Origin: an uncultured Kiritimatiellota bacterium | GTDB taxonomy: Bacteria; Verrucomicrobiota; Kiritimatiellia; RFP12; UBA1067 | Assembly (NCBI GenBank): GCA_934675625.1 | Contig: CAKURH010000011.1 | Location: 1 to 52,104, forward strand | Direction: 5' to 3' | Length of the DNA stretch: 52,104 nt | Shown here: positions 43,201 to 51,515 of the stretch, in pieces | How the letters are laid out: each line of letters starts with the position of its first letter | How positions within the stretch are numbered: position 1 is the first letter of the stretch | Translations under genes and position numbers: made by a program | The notes under the pieces: model-generated | Databases searched by the model: none | What the model was told of the DNA's origin: nothing | Seen by the model: the letters and a program-made list of their open reading frames with translations, nothing else

Positions 43201-43263
43201 GCCGAACGGACGGACAGGCGCCGTCACCGAAACGGCGGCGATCAAGGCGAGCGCGGCAATCAT
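40225..43263 (-). CDS. Secreted GH78 alpha-L-rhamnosidase
   Basis: The 1012-residue protein matches full-length GH78 enzymes. A short signal peptide (MIAALALIAAVSVTA) precedes an N-terminal fibronectin-like domain with PRLGWKLPSGRQAAYELEI, then the typical RPEDWKGRWIG and PAFEKTFRVKPGLVRATLHV with HGWYDMRSLAVWNFR. The catalytic (alpha/alpha)6 barrel carries TDCPHREKLGWLCDA, where the family's general acid lies, plus GRCPVIVPSSGWGG and GWAYQYLAGIR. The family hydrolyses terminal alpha-L-rhamnose of pectic rhamnogalacturonan or glycosides. The ATG overlaps the preceding stop (ATGA) and the GH51 fusion follows in 12 bases, so these enzymes are made together. Confidence 0.92.
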   Translation of the reverse strand: MIAALALIAAVSVTAPVRPFGLTTEWRENPVGIDAPRPRLGWKLPSGRQAAYELEIDGVAFGKTAGEAHVNVPWPAPPPASSQRVAWRVRTWNERGEATDWSRPATFVAGVMRPEDWKGRWIGPAACTQPDFDFGDAQWLCADLPPGGTGVTFRTAFTWDGARPNGRPVRLAHAATRAHVVRVNGKLFHRPPEEFLDCRYPYFRDLTPFLVTGTNVLEATVTEGPGNVRLLASPTNAYAFLARLDFADGRVLVTDGAWTGGRPVGTVRGTAFGRTLVLRRENASPAFEKTFRVKPGLVRATLHVTAPGFYEAQLDGRKVGAKVLDPAPTDYTKRVLYSTYLLEGDLPAGDHALRLLLGHGWYDMRSLAVWNFREAPWRDAPCARAQLELDYADGAREVVATDGTWRQVKSPVVYDDIREGELYGEWERRGPDFAVREIRAREVAGPAGRLAAEAQPGAEVHRTLPPSFIRPQGPGAWRIGFAENLSGWIRLKVRGAKRGDGIRICYTQDAHGHGGTDSLMRHGASQDFMPFALGFQTDFLVASGVPVEAFEPRFSYKGFQYVQVSGLREAPRAEDVVACVVATAFPDAGDFACSDANFTETVRMTERAYVANFTDGVPTDCPHREKLGWLCDAATVAEFAQYRYENTAGYEKWLRDIVDAQLPDGRCPVIVPSSGWGGLGFGLAGPTWNSGFPILAWTLVAYRDDTAIARETFPALRRYLDYEWGRSENGYSRFGYWDWIPWKSQTPQDYTATAYLYLSLELGARLARVAGDAEAERTLASRAATAHATFNRRFARGGGLYGGGNVTEQAVALAFGLVPPADVAAARARLVQAVEAAGRVADVGLLGAKHLFRMLSEAGRTDLAYDLLTNPEAPSPEHWRRCGGTTLFESWRAGSGNHVMFGDFAGWAYQYLAGIRLSPGATGLVTYPDPPKRAFAQVLLAPVPIAKLDWVRAHVETPHGRLAAAWRRLPDRRIAYDFTVPPGVEAEVCVPGLPVRTVGAGRLELVGPGNVD

Positions 43264-46200
43264 TCTGGACTCACCTTTCCCTTGTAGAACTCGACGGCGA
43301 AGCGGCGGCATTCCTCCGCCTGACCCGTGTAGGGGTTGCAGTCGATGCCCGCGATGACGAGTGCTTGCGGCACGTGGTTGCGGCAGATCTGGCGTTCGCG
43401 CAGGTACGCGAGGCGACCCGCCGGACGCTGGTAGCGGCAGAGCGCGCTGTTCCCGCGCCACCACCACCGCGCGTCCTGTTTCAACTGGTAGAGGTTCGAC
43501 TCCGAGAGCATGTACGCCGCGTAGACGCCACTTGCCTGCGGGATCAGCTTCTGAACCTCCTTGTTTTCAAGAAACGCGCTCCAGTCCCGCTGGCCGTCGG
43601 GCGAACCCCACTTCCAGAGCGGGTTGATCCCCAGCGGCAGAAAATACTGCACGTTGTCCAGCCCCGCGTACGTCGGCGTCCAGCCCGACTCGTACATCTG
43701 GCGGACGATGTCATGGTCGCGGCGCTCGGAACCGTGCGAGAAGTTCGGCGAGAGCATGAGCGGCCACGCATGTTCGCCCGACGAGAGGATGTCCTTCACG
43801 TCCCTGAACCATGCACCCATCTTCTCGACGCGCCACTTCAGGAAACGTTCGCGGTACTTGCCGAGCAACAGTTCCCCGCGTCGGCGGAAGCGTTCGGCGC
43901 CCATCGTGCCGGTGCCGAGGCGGATGCCGGTGTCGCGCTCGAAGCAGTCGATCGTGTCGTCGTCGTAGCTCACCATCAGCGGGTCGTTGTGGACGCGATC
44001 CGGCTGCATGAAGCCCGGCGTCCAGAAGAACCCGTGCGCGTAGAAGAAGCCCTTGACGTGTCCGTACCGCGCGTAGCGGTCGTAGAGTTCGCGGATCGAG
44101 CGGTAGGAGTCCTCCCGCACGCCCTTCGCGAGGAAGTTCACGCAGCTGTCGGCGTAGGACACGACTTGATGGCCGTTCGTGTCGACCGAGTAGATGCCGC
44201 GATCCGTCCCGGCCCTGATCTTGCGGTCGCTGACGCCACGCTCCGTGCCGCCCGTGCGCGAACAGCGGAGCCGGTTCTGCTCCCACCCGAAGTAGCAGTC
44301 GATGCCGTTCGCGTCGTACATCCAGCTGATGAGGTACGGCAGGTCGAAGTCTCGTCCGCGATGCGGCGCGTTGAGGCACGTGTCGGACGGCGCCCAGGAC
44401 TGGTCGTACATCAGGATTCCCTCGATGGAGGCGTTCTGCCCCTGAAACCTCAGCTGGCGGATCTTCCGCTCGACGGCGTGATACCAGTGCGTCCAGGCGT
44501 GGCGATGGTAGGTCCACGGATGGAAGAGGCCGCGCTCGACCATGTTGTCGCAGGACGCGAGCGCCTGCCACGTCGTGAAGCGCTCGTGATGCTCCATGAT
44601 GCGGCGGCTCGTCGGCGGCAACGCGAGGCCGGGGAGGTGGCCGCCCTTCACGTGGTAGACGCGGATGGCGCACACCGCCGCCGGCGCGGACGACTGGCCC
44701 TGGAAATGCTGCTCGATGACGACGCTGGAGATCTTGTTCGCCGCATGGAAGAAGAGCGTGAGCGTCTTCACGCCGCCGGACGGCTTCTGGATGCCGCCCG
44801 TCGTGATGGCCGCCGACGCCGCGATCTCCGCCTGGCCGCCGATGGGCGGCTGGCAGTTGTCGTACGTCGCACCCACGGAATGGACGATGCAGGCGTTCAC
44901 CGTGCGGTCGGCGTCGTCCGGCACGTCGATCTCAACGTGGTAGGCGTCGCCGAGGCGGGGCGTGTCGATCTTCCAGCCCATCCAGTCGTACGTGCCGCCG
45001 CCCTTGCCGTCCCACGTCAGGGAGAGGTATCGGAGGCCACCCTTCTCGACGACCTTGGTCTTCGCGTAGGCGTCCTTCTTCCCCGCCGCGCTCGTGAAGT
45101 TCTCGCCGATCTCGTGCTCGGCCACGGGGTCGATCGTGCGGACGAGATCCAGCCGCTGGCGGAATTCGCGCTCGAACGTCTCGGGTGGAAACATCTCCTG
45201 CTCGATCTTCCCGACCAGCACCACCTCGTCCTCGCGCGCCTCGTCAACGTTGTCCGCCGTGAGCCGCCAGTCGATGAAGTAGGGGCCGGGCCGCGTCTCG
45301 GCAATCGTGCAGACGAAGCGGCGGTAGCCGTCCTTCGCCTTCGCCTCGACCGGTTCGAGCCGCGTCGTGCGCCCCGTGTCGGCGTGGCGCAATGTTGCCC
45401 TGAGCGTCGCGTTCGAGAGGCCGCCGGGGAAGCGGGCGGCGAAGCGGCGCGGCGGCGAAGCCTCCGCCGCGAAGACGGGATAGCGCGTCCCGACCGGCTT
45501 CGTCGTCAAAAATCCCATGTGCTGCGGATTGAGTCCGACGGCCGCGCGCGTGCCGTTCGTGAGCCGCGCGAACTTCTCGCTCCGCCCTGCCGCGCGCCAC
45601 GCGGAATCGTCGAAGCCGACGTCCCGCCAGCCGTCCGCCACGGGGCCGTAGGCCGTCTTCCACGTCGGGTCGGCCTTGAGGAACGCGCACCGCCCTGTGC
45701 GGTCGCTCATGAAGAGATCGAGAAGGAGGCGCGTCTTGTTCTCGAAGCCGCAGATGTACGTGTAGATCACGTTGTAGCGGATGCGCGCCGCGATCACGTT
45801 CTCGCCCTTGCAGAGGAACCGCGCGACGTTCTCGTGCATCACCTCCACCGACAGCATGTTGCCCGTCGGCCGCGCGATGTCGTGTCCGTTCACGTTCAGC
45901 TCGTAGTTGTCGAGCGAGCCGATCAGGTACGAGAGCTTCGCCTCGTCCGGCTGGAAGTCGAGCGTGAACCACTTGCGGTAGTAGACGTGCGCGCCGAAGG
46001 GACGAAGCGAAATGCGCCGCACGCGCACCGTCCCCTCCGGCTGCAGACAGGAAATGCCGATCCGGCGGCAGTTGGGCCCGCCCTTCGCGTCGAAGGCCCG
46101 GCCGAGGACGCGGTGCATCCCCGCGCCCGTCGAGACGATCTGCCCTTGGGGCTTCAGCGTCCCCTGATGCCAGTGGCTGTCCGCCGCGAACTGCCAGACG

Positions 46201-46628
46201 GACGTCACCGCGCTGTGCTCCAGCTCGATTTCGAGAAAGCCCGGCTGGGAGAGCGCGTTGCCCCACTGCTGCCCGAAGCTCAGATCCTTGAACGTGAAGC
46301 CGAACGTCCCCGTGCCGTCGCCCGTGATCTCCAGCGCGCCGTCGCGGATGACGTAGGCCCCCGTCACCTCCGCGCCGAATTCCTTCAGGCAGTCACGCCC
46401 GTCCGAGAAGTCCAGCGGCCGTCCGAACTCGTGCGTGAAGAAGTCCGCCCCGCTCGGCTCGAAGGTGAGCGGATCCTGCTTCCCCGGATGGCAGATCACG
46501 TCGCTCTGCCACGTGTCCTCCTCGGCCGCGTAGTAGTTGATGTTGGCGTCCTTCGGCCGGATGATCTCGACGGCGGACGCGGCATACGCCGCGCCCGCCA
46601 CCGCCAGAGCCGTCACAAGTCTGCGCAT
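43260..46628 (-). CDS. Large secreted protein of unrecognised family, possible glycoside hydrolase
   Basis: The 1122-residue protein has a signal peptide (MRRLVTALAVAGAAYAASA). The N-terminal half is beta-rich with repeated jelly-roll-like segments (TFGFTFKDLSFGQQWGN, YYRKWFTLDFQPDEAKLSYL) resembling sugar-binding modules. The C-terminal 450 residues look like a TIM-barrel enzyme: ASIEGILMYDQSWAPSDTC, YDANGIDCYFGWEQNRL, HVKGFFYAHGFFWTPG, MVSYDDDTIDCFERDTGIRL, EHAWPLMLSPNFSH and WTPTYAGLDNVQYF. No catalytic motif of a known GH family was recognised. It is co-translated with the GH78 enzyme downstream and follows the GH32-like gene by 14 bases, so a role in degrading the same glycan is likely by context. 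Confidence 0.75.
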   Translation of the reverse strand: MRRLVTALAVAGAAYAASAVEIIRPKDANINYYAAEEDTWQSDVICHPGKQDPLTFEPSGADFFTHEFGRPLDFSDGRDCLKEFGAEVTGAYVIRDGALEITGDGTGTFGFTFKDLSFGQQWGNALSQPGFLEIELEHSAVTSVWQFAADSHWHQGTLKPQGQIVSTGAGMHRVLGRAFDAKGGPNCRRIGISCLQPEGTVRVRRISLRPFGAHVYYRKWFTLDFQPDEAKLSYLIGSLDNYELNVNGHDIARPTGNMLSVEVMHENVARFLCKGENVIAARIRYNVIYTYICGFENKTRLLLDLFMSDRTGRCAFLKADPTWKTAYGPVADGWRDVGFDDSAWRAAGRSEKFARLTNGTRAAVGLNPQHMGFLTTKPVGTRYPVFAAEASPPRRFAARFPGGLSNATLRATLRHADTGRTTRLEPVEAKAKDGYRRFVCTIAETRPGPYFIDWRLTADNVDEAREDEVVLVGKIEQEMFPPETFEREFRQRLDLVRTIDPVAEHEIGENFTSAAGKKDAYAKTKVVEKGGLRYLSLTWDGKGGGTYDWMGWKIDTPRLGDAYHVEIDVPDDADRTVNACIVHSVGATYDNCQPPIGGQAEIAASAAITTGGIQKPSGGVKTLTLFFHAANKISSVVIEQHFQGQSSAPAAVCAIRVYHVKGGHLPGLALPPTSRRIMEHHERFTTWQALASCDNMVERGLFHPWTYHRHAWTHWYHAVERKIRQLRFQGQNASIEGILMYDQSWAPSDTCLNAPHRGRDFDLPYLISWMYDANGIDCYFGWEQNRLRCSRTGGTERGVSDRKIRAGTDRGIYSVDTNGHQVVSYADSCVNFLAKGVREDSYRSIRELYDRYARYGHVKGFFYAHGFFWTPGFMQPDRVHNDPLMVSYDDDTIDCFERDTGIRLGTGTMGAERFRRRGELLLGKYRERFLKWRVEKMGAWFRDVKDILSSGEHAWPLMLSPNFSHGSERRDHDIVRQMYESGWTPTYAGLDNVQYFLPLGINPLWKWGSPDGQRDWSAFLENKEVQKLIPQASGVYAAYMLSESNLYQLKQDARWWWRGNSALCRYQRPAGRLAYLRERQICRNHVPQALVIAGIDCNPYTGQAEECRRFAVEFYKGKVSPE

Positions 46629-46642
46629 GGCGGAAACCTTTC

Positions 46643-48340
46643 TCACGGAACCTCCGGGGCGCGGAAACGCCCTTTCCGGCGGCAGATCATCGTCCGTTCG
46701 CCTCCGATCTCCACGTCGAAGATCGTATCCTCGCTCTTGCGGTCGTAGTACGACACGACCCGCACCGCATACGGCGACACAAACTTCGGCAGATGGCGGA
46801 TCTTGAAGTTCTCCGCGTGGTTCGCCACGCTCCACTTCACCTCCGGCACGTCGTCGTGAAACGCGGCCTCGCGCGCGGCAGGGTCAATCGCAAAGACGAG
46901 CGCGGGGCCCGTGCCGGATGCCGGACGGAAGACGAGGCGGAACGGTTCGCCCGGCTGCGCCGTGAACGTCTGCGGCGCGACAGGCGGCGTAATCTCCGGC
47001 ACCCACTTCTGTCCGAGCGTACCGTCCGGGTACTGGATCAGCTCGCGGAAGACGAGCCAGCCACCCCAGCCGTCCCGATGGCTGAGCCACCCGGCCAGGA
47101 TGCGGCGGTTGCCCGTGAACGACGCGACCATTGGGACGGACAGCCCCTCGTAAGGCGCCAGCCCATTCTTCGTCCAGTCCACGTAGGTGCCCGGCTGGCC
47201 GGACGGGCTGTACGCGAACTGGTTGAAGCCCTGAAAGAGGTAGTGGTGGCCGTTCCACTCAAACGGACAGGGACAGTCCCCCTTGGTCGGCACCTTGTCG
47301 TCGTACACCTTCCAGTTGTCCAGATCCCGGCTTGTCCAGAATCCGCGCATGCCGTGGTAGCCCGCCACGAGGCCCAGTGTCCCGTCCGCACGGTTGTAGA
47401 TCGTGGGGTTCTGCGTCTCGTGGATGATCCGGTTCGACCGCGTGAAGTGGATGCCGTCCTCCGAGACGGCGTAGGTCGCGCCCATCGGGTACTGCGGATC
47501 CTTTGTGATGCGGCTCGTGTGGAGGCCGTAGGCGAGGTGCAGCTTGCCGTCGTACTCGAACGGCGTCCCCGTCCCCAGCGTCTCCCACCAGTTCTCGATC
47601 GGCACGGCGTGCGGGTGTTCCTCCCAGTGGACGAGATCGGCGGAGGAGATGTGCGCGAAGAAATGGCCTCCCTTCCATGCCTTCGAGGCATGATGGCGTC
47701 GGTCGTAGAGGTAGAAGACGTGGAGCCGGCCCTTGAAGAAGCCCAACGCGACATCCCCCACCCAGGCGTTGTGGTCGACGGGCGTCCAGTACTGCACGCT
47801 CCCCGCAATCGGACGTGCATTCTTCACGAGCGGCAGGGCATCCGGGTCGGCCGGCGCCGCGAAGTCCGCTTTCTTCACGCGCGCGGAGAGCACCTTCGCC
47901 TTCGCCGGGTCGGCCGGCGGACAGGGCTGAAGGAGCATGTCGTCATCCATGTGGCCGTCCACGGCGATCGAGAAGTGCGTTTTCGCGTAGTTGAGGACAA
48001 CCCGCCGCACGCCGCCCGTGCCGCCGAGGAAGCCGAGCGGCAGGCCGACGCGCGACGCCTTGACGGACGGCATGTGCGCCTCCAGCACGGGACACGTCCC
48101 GTCCGCTAGCCGAAACGGCAGGTAGTTGCTGTCGCGCGTGTCATACGTCTTCAGCTTCGGGTTTTCCCCCGCCATCCGCAGATCGAGCGTGAGGCAACTG
48201 GGAATCTCGTAGAGGCGTTCACCGCCCTTCACGCCGTCGAGGTCGATGTCCAGCCGAATCGTGAAGCCCGGCTCCGCCATCGCCGAACAGACGCCCAGCG
48301 CCAGCACAGCAACCAATCCACTCATTCTCATTTTCATCAT
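46643..48340 (-). CDS. Secreted GH32-like (clan GH-J) glycoside hydrolase
   Basis: The 565-residue protein has a signal peptide (VAVLALGVCSAMA). A five-bladed-propeller region resembles the bacterial GH32-like group: HNAWVGDVALGFFKGRLHVF, then HFFAHISSADLVHWEEHPHA, TYAVSEDGIHF and GDCPCPFEWNGHHYLFQGF. In classical GH32 the key residues lie in WMNDPNG, RDP and ECP. Here the corresponding places appear as VGD, QNP (in HETQNPTIY) and DCP, so the acid/base and stabiliser positions differ. It may cleave fructans or another sugar, or be non-catalytic. The ATG has AAGGAGG six bases upstream. It precedes the large unknown protein, GH78 and GH51 genes in an apparent operon. Confidence 0.72.
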   Translation of the reverse strand: MMKMRMSGLVAVLALGVCSAMAEPGFTIRLDIDLDGVKGGERLYEIPSCLTLDLRMAGENPKLKTYDTRDSNYLPFRLADGTCPVLEAHMPSVKASRVGLPLGFLGGTGGVRRVVLNYAKTHFSIAVDGHMDDDMLLQPCPPADPAKAKVLSARVKKADFAAPADPDALPLVKNARPIAGSVQYWTPVDHNAWVGDVALGFFKGRLHVFYLYDRRHHASKAWKGGHFFAHISSADLVHWEEHPHAVPIENWWETLGTGTPFEYDGKLHLAYGLHTSRITKDPQYPMGATYAVSEDGIHFTRSNRIIHETQNPTIYNRADGTLGLVAGYHGMRGFWTSRDLDNWKVYDDKVPTKGDCPCPFEWNGHHYLFQGFNQFAYSPSGQPGTYVDWTKNGLAPYEGLSVPMVASFTGNRRILAGWLSHRDGWGGWLVFRELIQYPDGTLGQKWVPEITPPVAPQTFTAQPGEPFRLVFRPASGTGPALVFAIDPAAREAAFHDDVPEVKWSVANHAENFKIRHLPKFVSPYAVRVVSYYDRKSEDTIFDVEIGGERTMICRRKGRFRAPEVP

Positions 48341-48360
48341 TTTTATCCTCCTTCTTTACC

Positions 48361-48396
48361 TTTTACTCCGTGTCTCCGTGCCTCCGTGTGAGACAT
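48361..48396. repeat. Half-copy of the 'ctccgtg' repeat family
   Basis: CTCCGTGTCTCCGTGCCTCC repeats the CTCCGTG unit found in the right arms of the elements at 426-526, 2464-2723 and 3217-3429. Here only one arm is present, in the 61-base space between the autotransporter-repeat gene and the GH32-like gene. Confidence 0.55.
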
Positions 48397-48401
48397 TCGT
48401 T

Positions 48402-51400
48402 TTACCGCAAGATAAGTACCGTGCCGCCACCGTAGCCGAAGACCGTGCCTGTGCCCGCGAAATGAACGTCATCCTTGTTCGGCGCACCCGACGCGCTCGA
48501 CCCCCAGACGCCCGAACGAATCCGCCCGTTGACCGTGAGGTTCTTCGCGCGCAGCTGTACGCCCGCCGGGATCTCGATCTTCGCGACCGTCCCCGCGCCG
48601 TCCGTGAGCGCAATCGGAATCTTCTTCGGAAAGATCGTCTCGCGCGCGTCCGGGCCCGCCGTCAGCTTCAGCGTCGCGTCCGTCCCCGCCGTCGCGTCCA
48701 CCGTCACGCCCGTCGCGTTCGGCCAACTCGTGTCGAAGAGCTCCAGCGTGCCGCCCGTCACCGCGAGCGGCGCCGTCGCCGTGTGGGTCGTGTTGGACAT
48801 GACGAGCGTCGCGGGGCCGCCCTTCGCGAGCGCCGCCTGACCCATGAACGGCACGATGATCACGCCGTCCGCCGTCTGGTTCACGAAGAGCGTCGCCGGC
48901 CCGTCGCTCGTGATCCGGCTGTTGCCCGTGGGCGTGACCTCGAACGGCGACAGCGTGGCATCCCTTGGCTGGGCGACGGACGAGCGGAGGGTGCCGAGGC
49001 GCTGGCTGTGTCCGTTCAGGTTGATCGTGGAACCGTAGTACTGGTTGTTGCCCCAGTGGAACTTCACGAGGAACTCCGTCTCGTTCCCGGCAAAGGCGTC
49101 GTCCGCGTGGAATTCGACGTTGTGGGCATACGACAGGGGCGTGAAGGCGTTCACCGCGTTGCCGCCCACGAAGAAGCGCACGGTCGTCGTGCCGCACGGC
49201 GTGTCCCTGAAGTTGACCGCGAGCGGCTTGTTCGTGATCGTGATGTCGCCTTGGTAGCCGCAGAACTTGCCCGCGAATGTGCCGCCGCCGGAGAAGACGA
49301 CCTTTGCCTTGAACCGATCCAGGCGGAAAGAGGCATCGGAAGCAAAGTCGACGGGTCCGGCGAATTCCGCCGTGCAGGCGTCCAGGACACCGAGGTAGCC
49401 GACCGGCGCGTTGTCAGCGCAATACCCCGTGACCGTCACCGGCTTGGTGATGCGGCAGTTTCCGAACTTGACGGCGTAGTCCTTGGCCGTCCCCGCAATC
49501 CGCACCGCGCCGTTCACGCCCGCGACGGGACGCCCGAACGGATCCTCCCCGTGCGCCTCCAGCGCGCCGTTCACCGTGAAGCCGCCCGCGAACGTCCCCG
49601 CGTCGCCGCGCCCGAAGAGCCTGAGATTGCCCGTGCCGGTCTTCGTGACCGTCGTCGGCTTCGCCGTCGCCTGGCGGAGGCCGCCCGTCACCGTGAGCGT
49701 GTGGCCCGCGCCGACCGCCCACGTCTGCGGGCCATAGATGCCAACGGGCGCGAAGACCGTCGCCTCCGCCGTCTCCGCCGAGGCCGCGAGGCCGCCCGTG
49801 CCGATGCCGACCTCGGCCGTGTCCCCCTCCGCGCCGAGCGTGAACGGCGTCACGCCGCCGAACGTGAGCGAGTGGAAGAGGACGTCCCGCGTCGGCACGG
49901 CAACCGCGCCGCCCGAGGCGAACGTGGCGTCGACCTTGCCGGATTGGAACAGCCCCGCGACGTCTGCCGTCGACCAGTTCGCCGTCGTCTCAAGATCCGT
50001 CGTCCCCGCCGCGCCCGTCCACGTCGCGGGCACCTTCTCGCGCGGCGGCGCGGCGAGCGGGCTCATCCGGCCCGTGCCGGAGAGCTGCGGGATCCTCGTC
50101 GCGCCGTCCACGCCGTCCGCGCCCGTGTAGGCCGTCCCGACGGGAAGCCCGTCGCCGTCCACGAGGATCGCGCCCACGTCGAACGCCGCCCCGTCGGGCA
50201 CGACCACCGTCGCGTCCGCCGCGAGGTCGAGCGTCAGGTCCGCCGTCGTGAAGCCCTCGACGAGGCCCATCCGGAACGTGGCCCCGGAACCTACCGCCAC
50301 GCGCGTCACCGACTTGAACGCGCCCGCCGCCGTGCCGCCCATCGCGAACGTCGCGCCGTCCGCGACGACGATTGCCGTCACGTTCGAGAAGGTCGTTGCG
50401 CCCGTCACCGCGAACGTGCCGTTTGAGACAATGATCGAACCCGTGGTCGGCGAGGCGCGGTCGGCCGCGCACGTCATCGTGTGGGCGGCGTCCGTCGGCC
50501 ACCAGACGAGCGAGACGTCGTTCTCGAAACGCCAGTCGCAGCGCGAATCCCCCGTCGCGCGCATCACGACGCGCGGTGTTTTACCAGAACCGTAATAGAA
50601 CCAGCGCAGCGGAAAGATCTCGGCGCGCGTCCAGCCGTCCTGGGTGGAAACGAAGCGGTCGATCGTCTGGTCGTAGCCCCCGCAGTTGAGCGAGTCGAAG
50701 TCCTTGTGGGCCGTGTCGCGGAAGTCCGTCGTCCCCGAGACAATCGCGCCGGGAATCGTGTCCGCGCCGTTCAGGGCAAGGGCGTCCGCACCCAGCGAGA
50801 CCTCGCGGATCGCGTTGCCCTTCGGCCACAGGTTCACGCGGCGGCACCAGAAGTTCGGTCCCGTCAGGAGCGCACAGGCCACCCGCTCGCGGAAGTTGAC
50901 CGTGTTCGGGTCGACCACGTAGACCGTGCCGGCGAGCGCGACCGGCCCGTGGAAGTTGACGGTCGGCGTACCGACGAACGCCCCGGCCGTGTTGATCGCC
51001 CGCGTCGTGCCGTTGTTGAACGAGAGGCTGCCGCCCGTGATCGCGCCCCGGAAGTTCACCGTGCCGCCGACGAGCGAAGCCTGGACGTTGTAGTTCGCAT
51101 AGCGCTGACCCTCGTAGGCCGCCAGCGGCGCCGACCACGCCGACAGGCGCACGTCGTTCGTGAACGTGGCGCACGCGACGGTGAGCGCCGAAAGGTTCGC
51201 CTGGTTCGCGTAGGTGAACGGCAGGGCACAGTCGCTGTTGACGAAGACCTCGCCCGAGCCGAGCGCGCCCGTGTTCGCGGCGACGAGGCGCCCCCGCTGG
51301 ATCTCCGTGCCGCCCGTGAACGTGTTCTCCCGGTCGAGCGCCAGGTCGCCCGTCCCGCGCTTGACGAGCTTCACCGGGCCGGAGATGACGTGCGAGAACG

Positions 51401-51482
51401 TCTCGTCCACGTCGTTGGAGACGACCAGCGTCGCCCGCGCGCCCGTGTTCACGACGCCCGCGTAGCCCGCCAGGGTCGTCAC
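48402..51482 (-). CDS. Autotransporter-associated beta-strand repeat (PATR) protein, 5' end missing
   Basis: The frame of at least 1026 residues is a secreted beta-helix protein with many PATR-type units: VKLVKRGTGDLALDRENTFT, GGTEIQRGRLVAANTGALGS, TTVTKTGTGNLRLFGRGDAG and ATLVMSNTTHTATAPLAVTG. It ends GYGGGTVLILR, with no recognisable outer-membrane barrel; related proteins in gut PVC bacteria also often end this way. It would lie on or outside the cell surface. No signal peptide or natural start is present. The frame stays protein-like to about 51510 (DLAGADREVTTLAGYAGVVN) and then meets FtsQ-type sequence, so the 5' end is lost. The start given is only the first GTG of the frame. Confidence 0.75.
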   Translation of the reverse strand: MTTLAGYAGVVNTGARATLVVSNDVDETFSHVISGPVKLVKRGTGDLALDRENTFTGGTEIQRGRLVAANTGALGSGEVFVNSDCALPFTYANQANLSALTVACATFTNDVRLSAWSAPLAAYEGQRYANYNVQASLVGGTVNFRGAITGGSLSFNNGTTRAINTAGAFVGTPTVNFHGPVALAGTVYVVDPNTVNFRERVACALLTGPNFWCRRVNLWPKGNAIREVSLGADALALNGADTIPGAIVSGTTDFRDTAHKDFDSLNCGGYDQTIDRFVSTQDGWTRAEIFPLRWFYYGSGKTPRVVMRATGDSRCDWRFENDVSLVWWPTDAAHTMTCAADRASPTTGSIIVSNGTFAVTGATTFSNVTAIVVADGATFAMGGTAAGAFKSVTRVAVGSGATFRMGLVEGFTTADLTLDLAADATVVVPDGAAFDVGAILVDGDGLPVGTAYTGADGVDGATRIPQLSGTGRMSPLAAPPREKVPATWTGAAGTTDLETTANWSTADVAGLFQSGKVDATFASGGAVAVPTRDVLFHSLTFGGVTPFTLGAEGDTAEVGIGTGGLAASAETAEATVFAPVGIYGPQTWAVGAGHTLTVTGGLRQATAKPTTVTKTGTGNLRLFGRGDAGTFAGGFTVNGALEAHGEDPFGRPVAGVNGAVRIAGTAKDYAVKFGNCRITKPVTVTGYCADNAPVGYLGVLDACTAEFAGPVDFASDASFRLDRFKAKVVFSGGGTFAGKFCGYQGDITITNKPLAVNFRDTPCGTTTVRFFVGGNAVNAFTPLSYAHNVEFHADDAFAGNETEFLVKFHWGNNQYYGSTINLNGHSQRLGTLRSSVAQPRDATLSPFEVTPTGNSRITSDGPATLFVNQTADGVIIVPFMGQAALAKGGPATLVMSNTTHTATAPLAVTGGTLELFDTSWPNATGVTVDATAGTDATLKLTAGPDARETIFPKKIPIALTDGAGTVAKIEIPAGVQLRAKNLTVNGRIRSGVWGSSASGAPNKDDVHFAGTGTVFGYGGGTVLILR

Positions 51483-51515
51483 CTCCCTGTCGGCGCCGGC
51501 GAGGTCGCGGGCGGG
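51479..51515. other. Junction between host PATR gene and Firmicute-type ftsQ sequence
   Basis: Minus-strand reading changes from FtsQ-like (51520 upwards) to PATR-like (51500 downwards) within about 30 bases of GC-rich sequence where both frames are plausible. The FtsQ frame happens to stop at 51479. This is either an assembly chimera or a recombination point. Confidence 0.5.

Noticed and set aside
39934..46748. Two plus-strand frames of more than 1100 codons opposite the GH78 gene and the large unknown protein
   Set aside because: Same high-GC shadow effect; the minus-strand frames have signal peptides, ribosome sites and stop-start overlaps.
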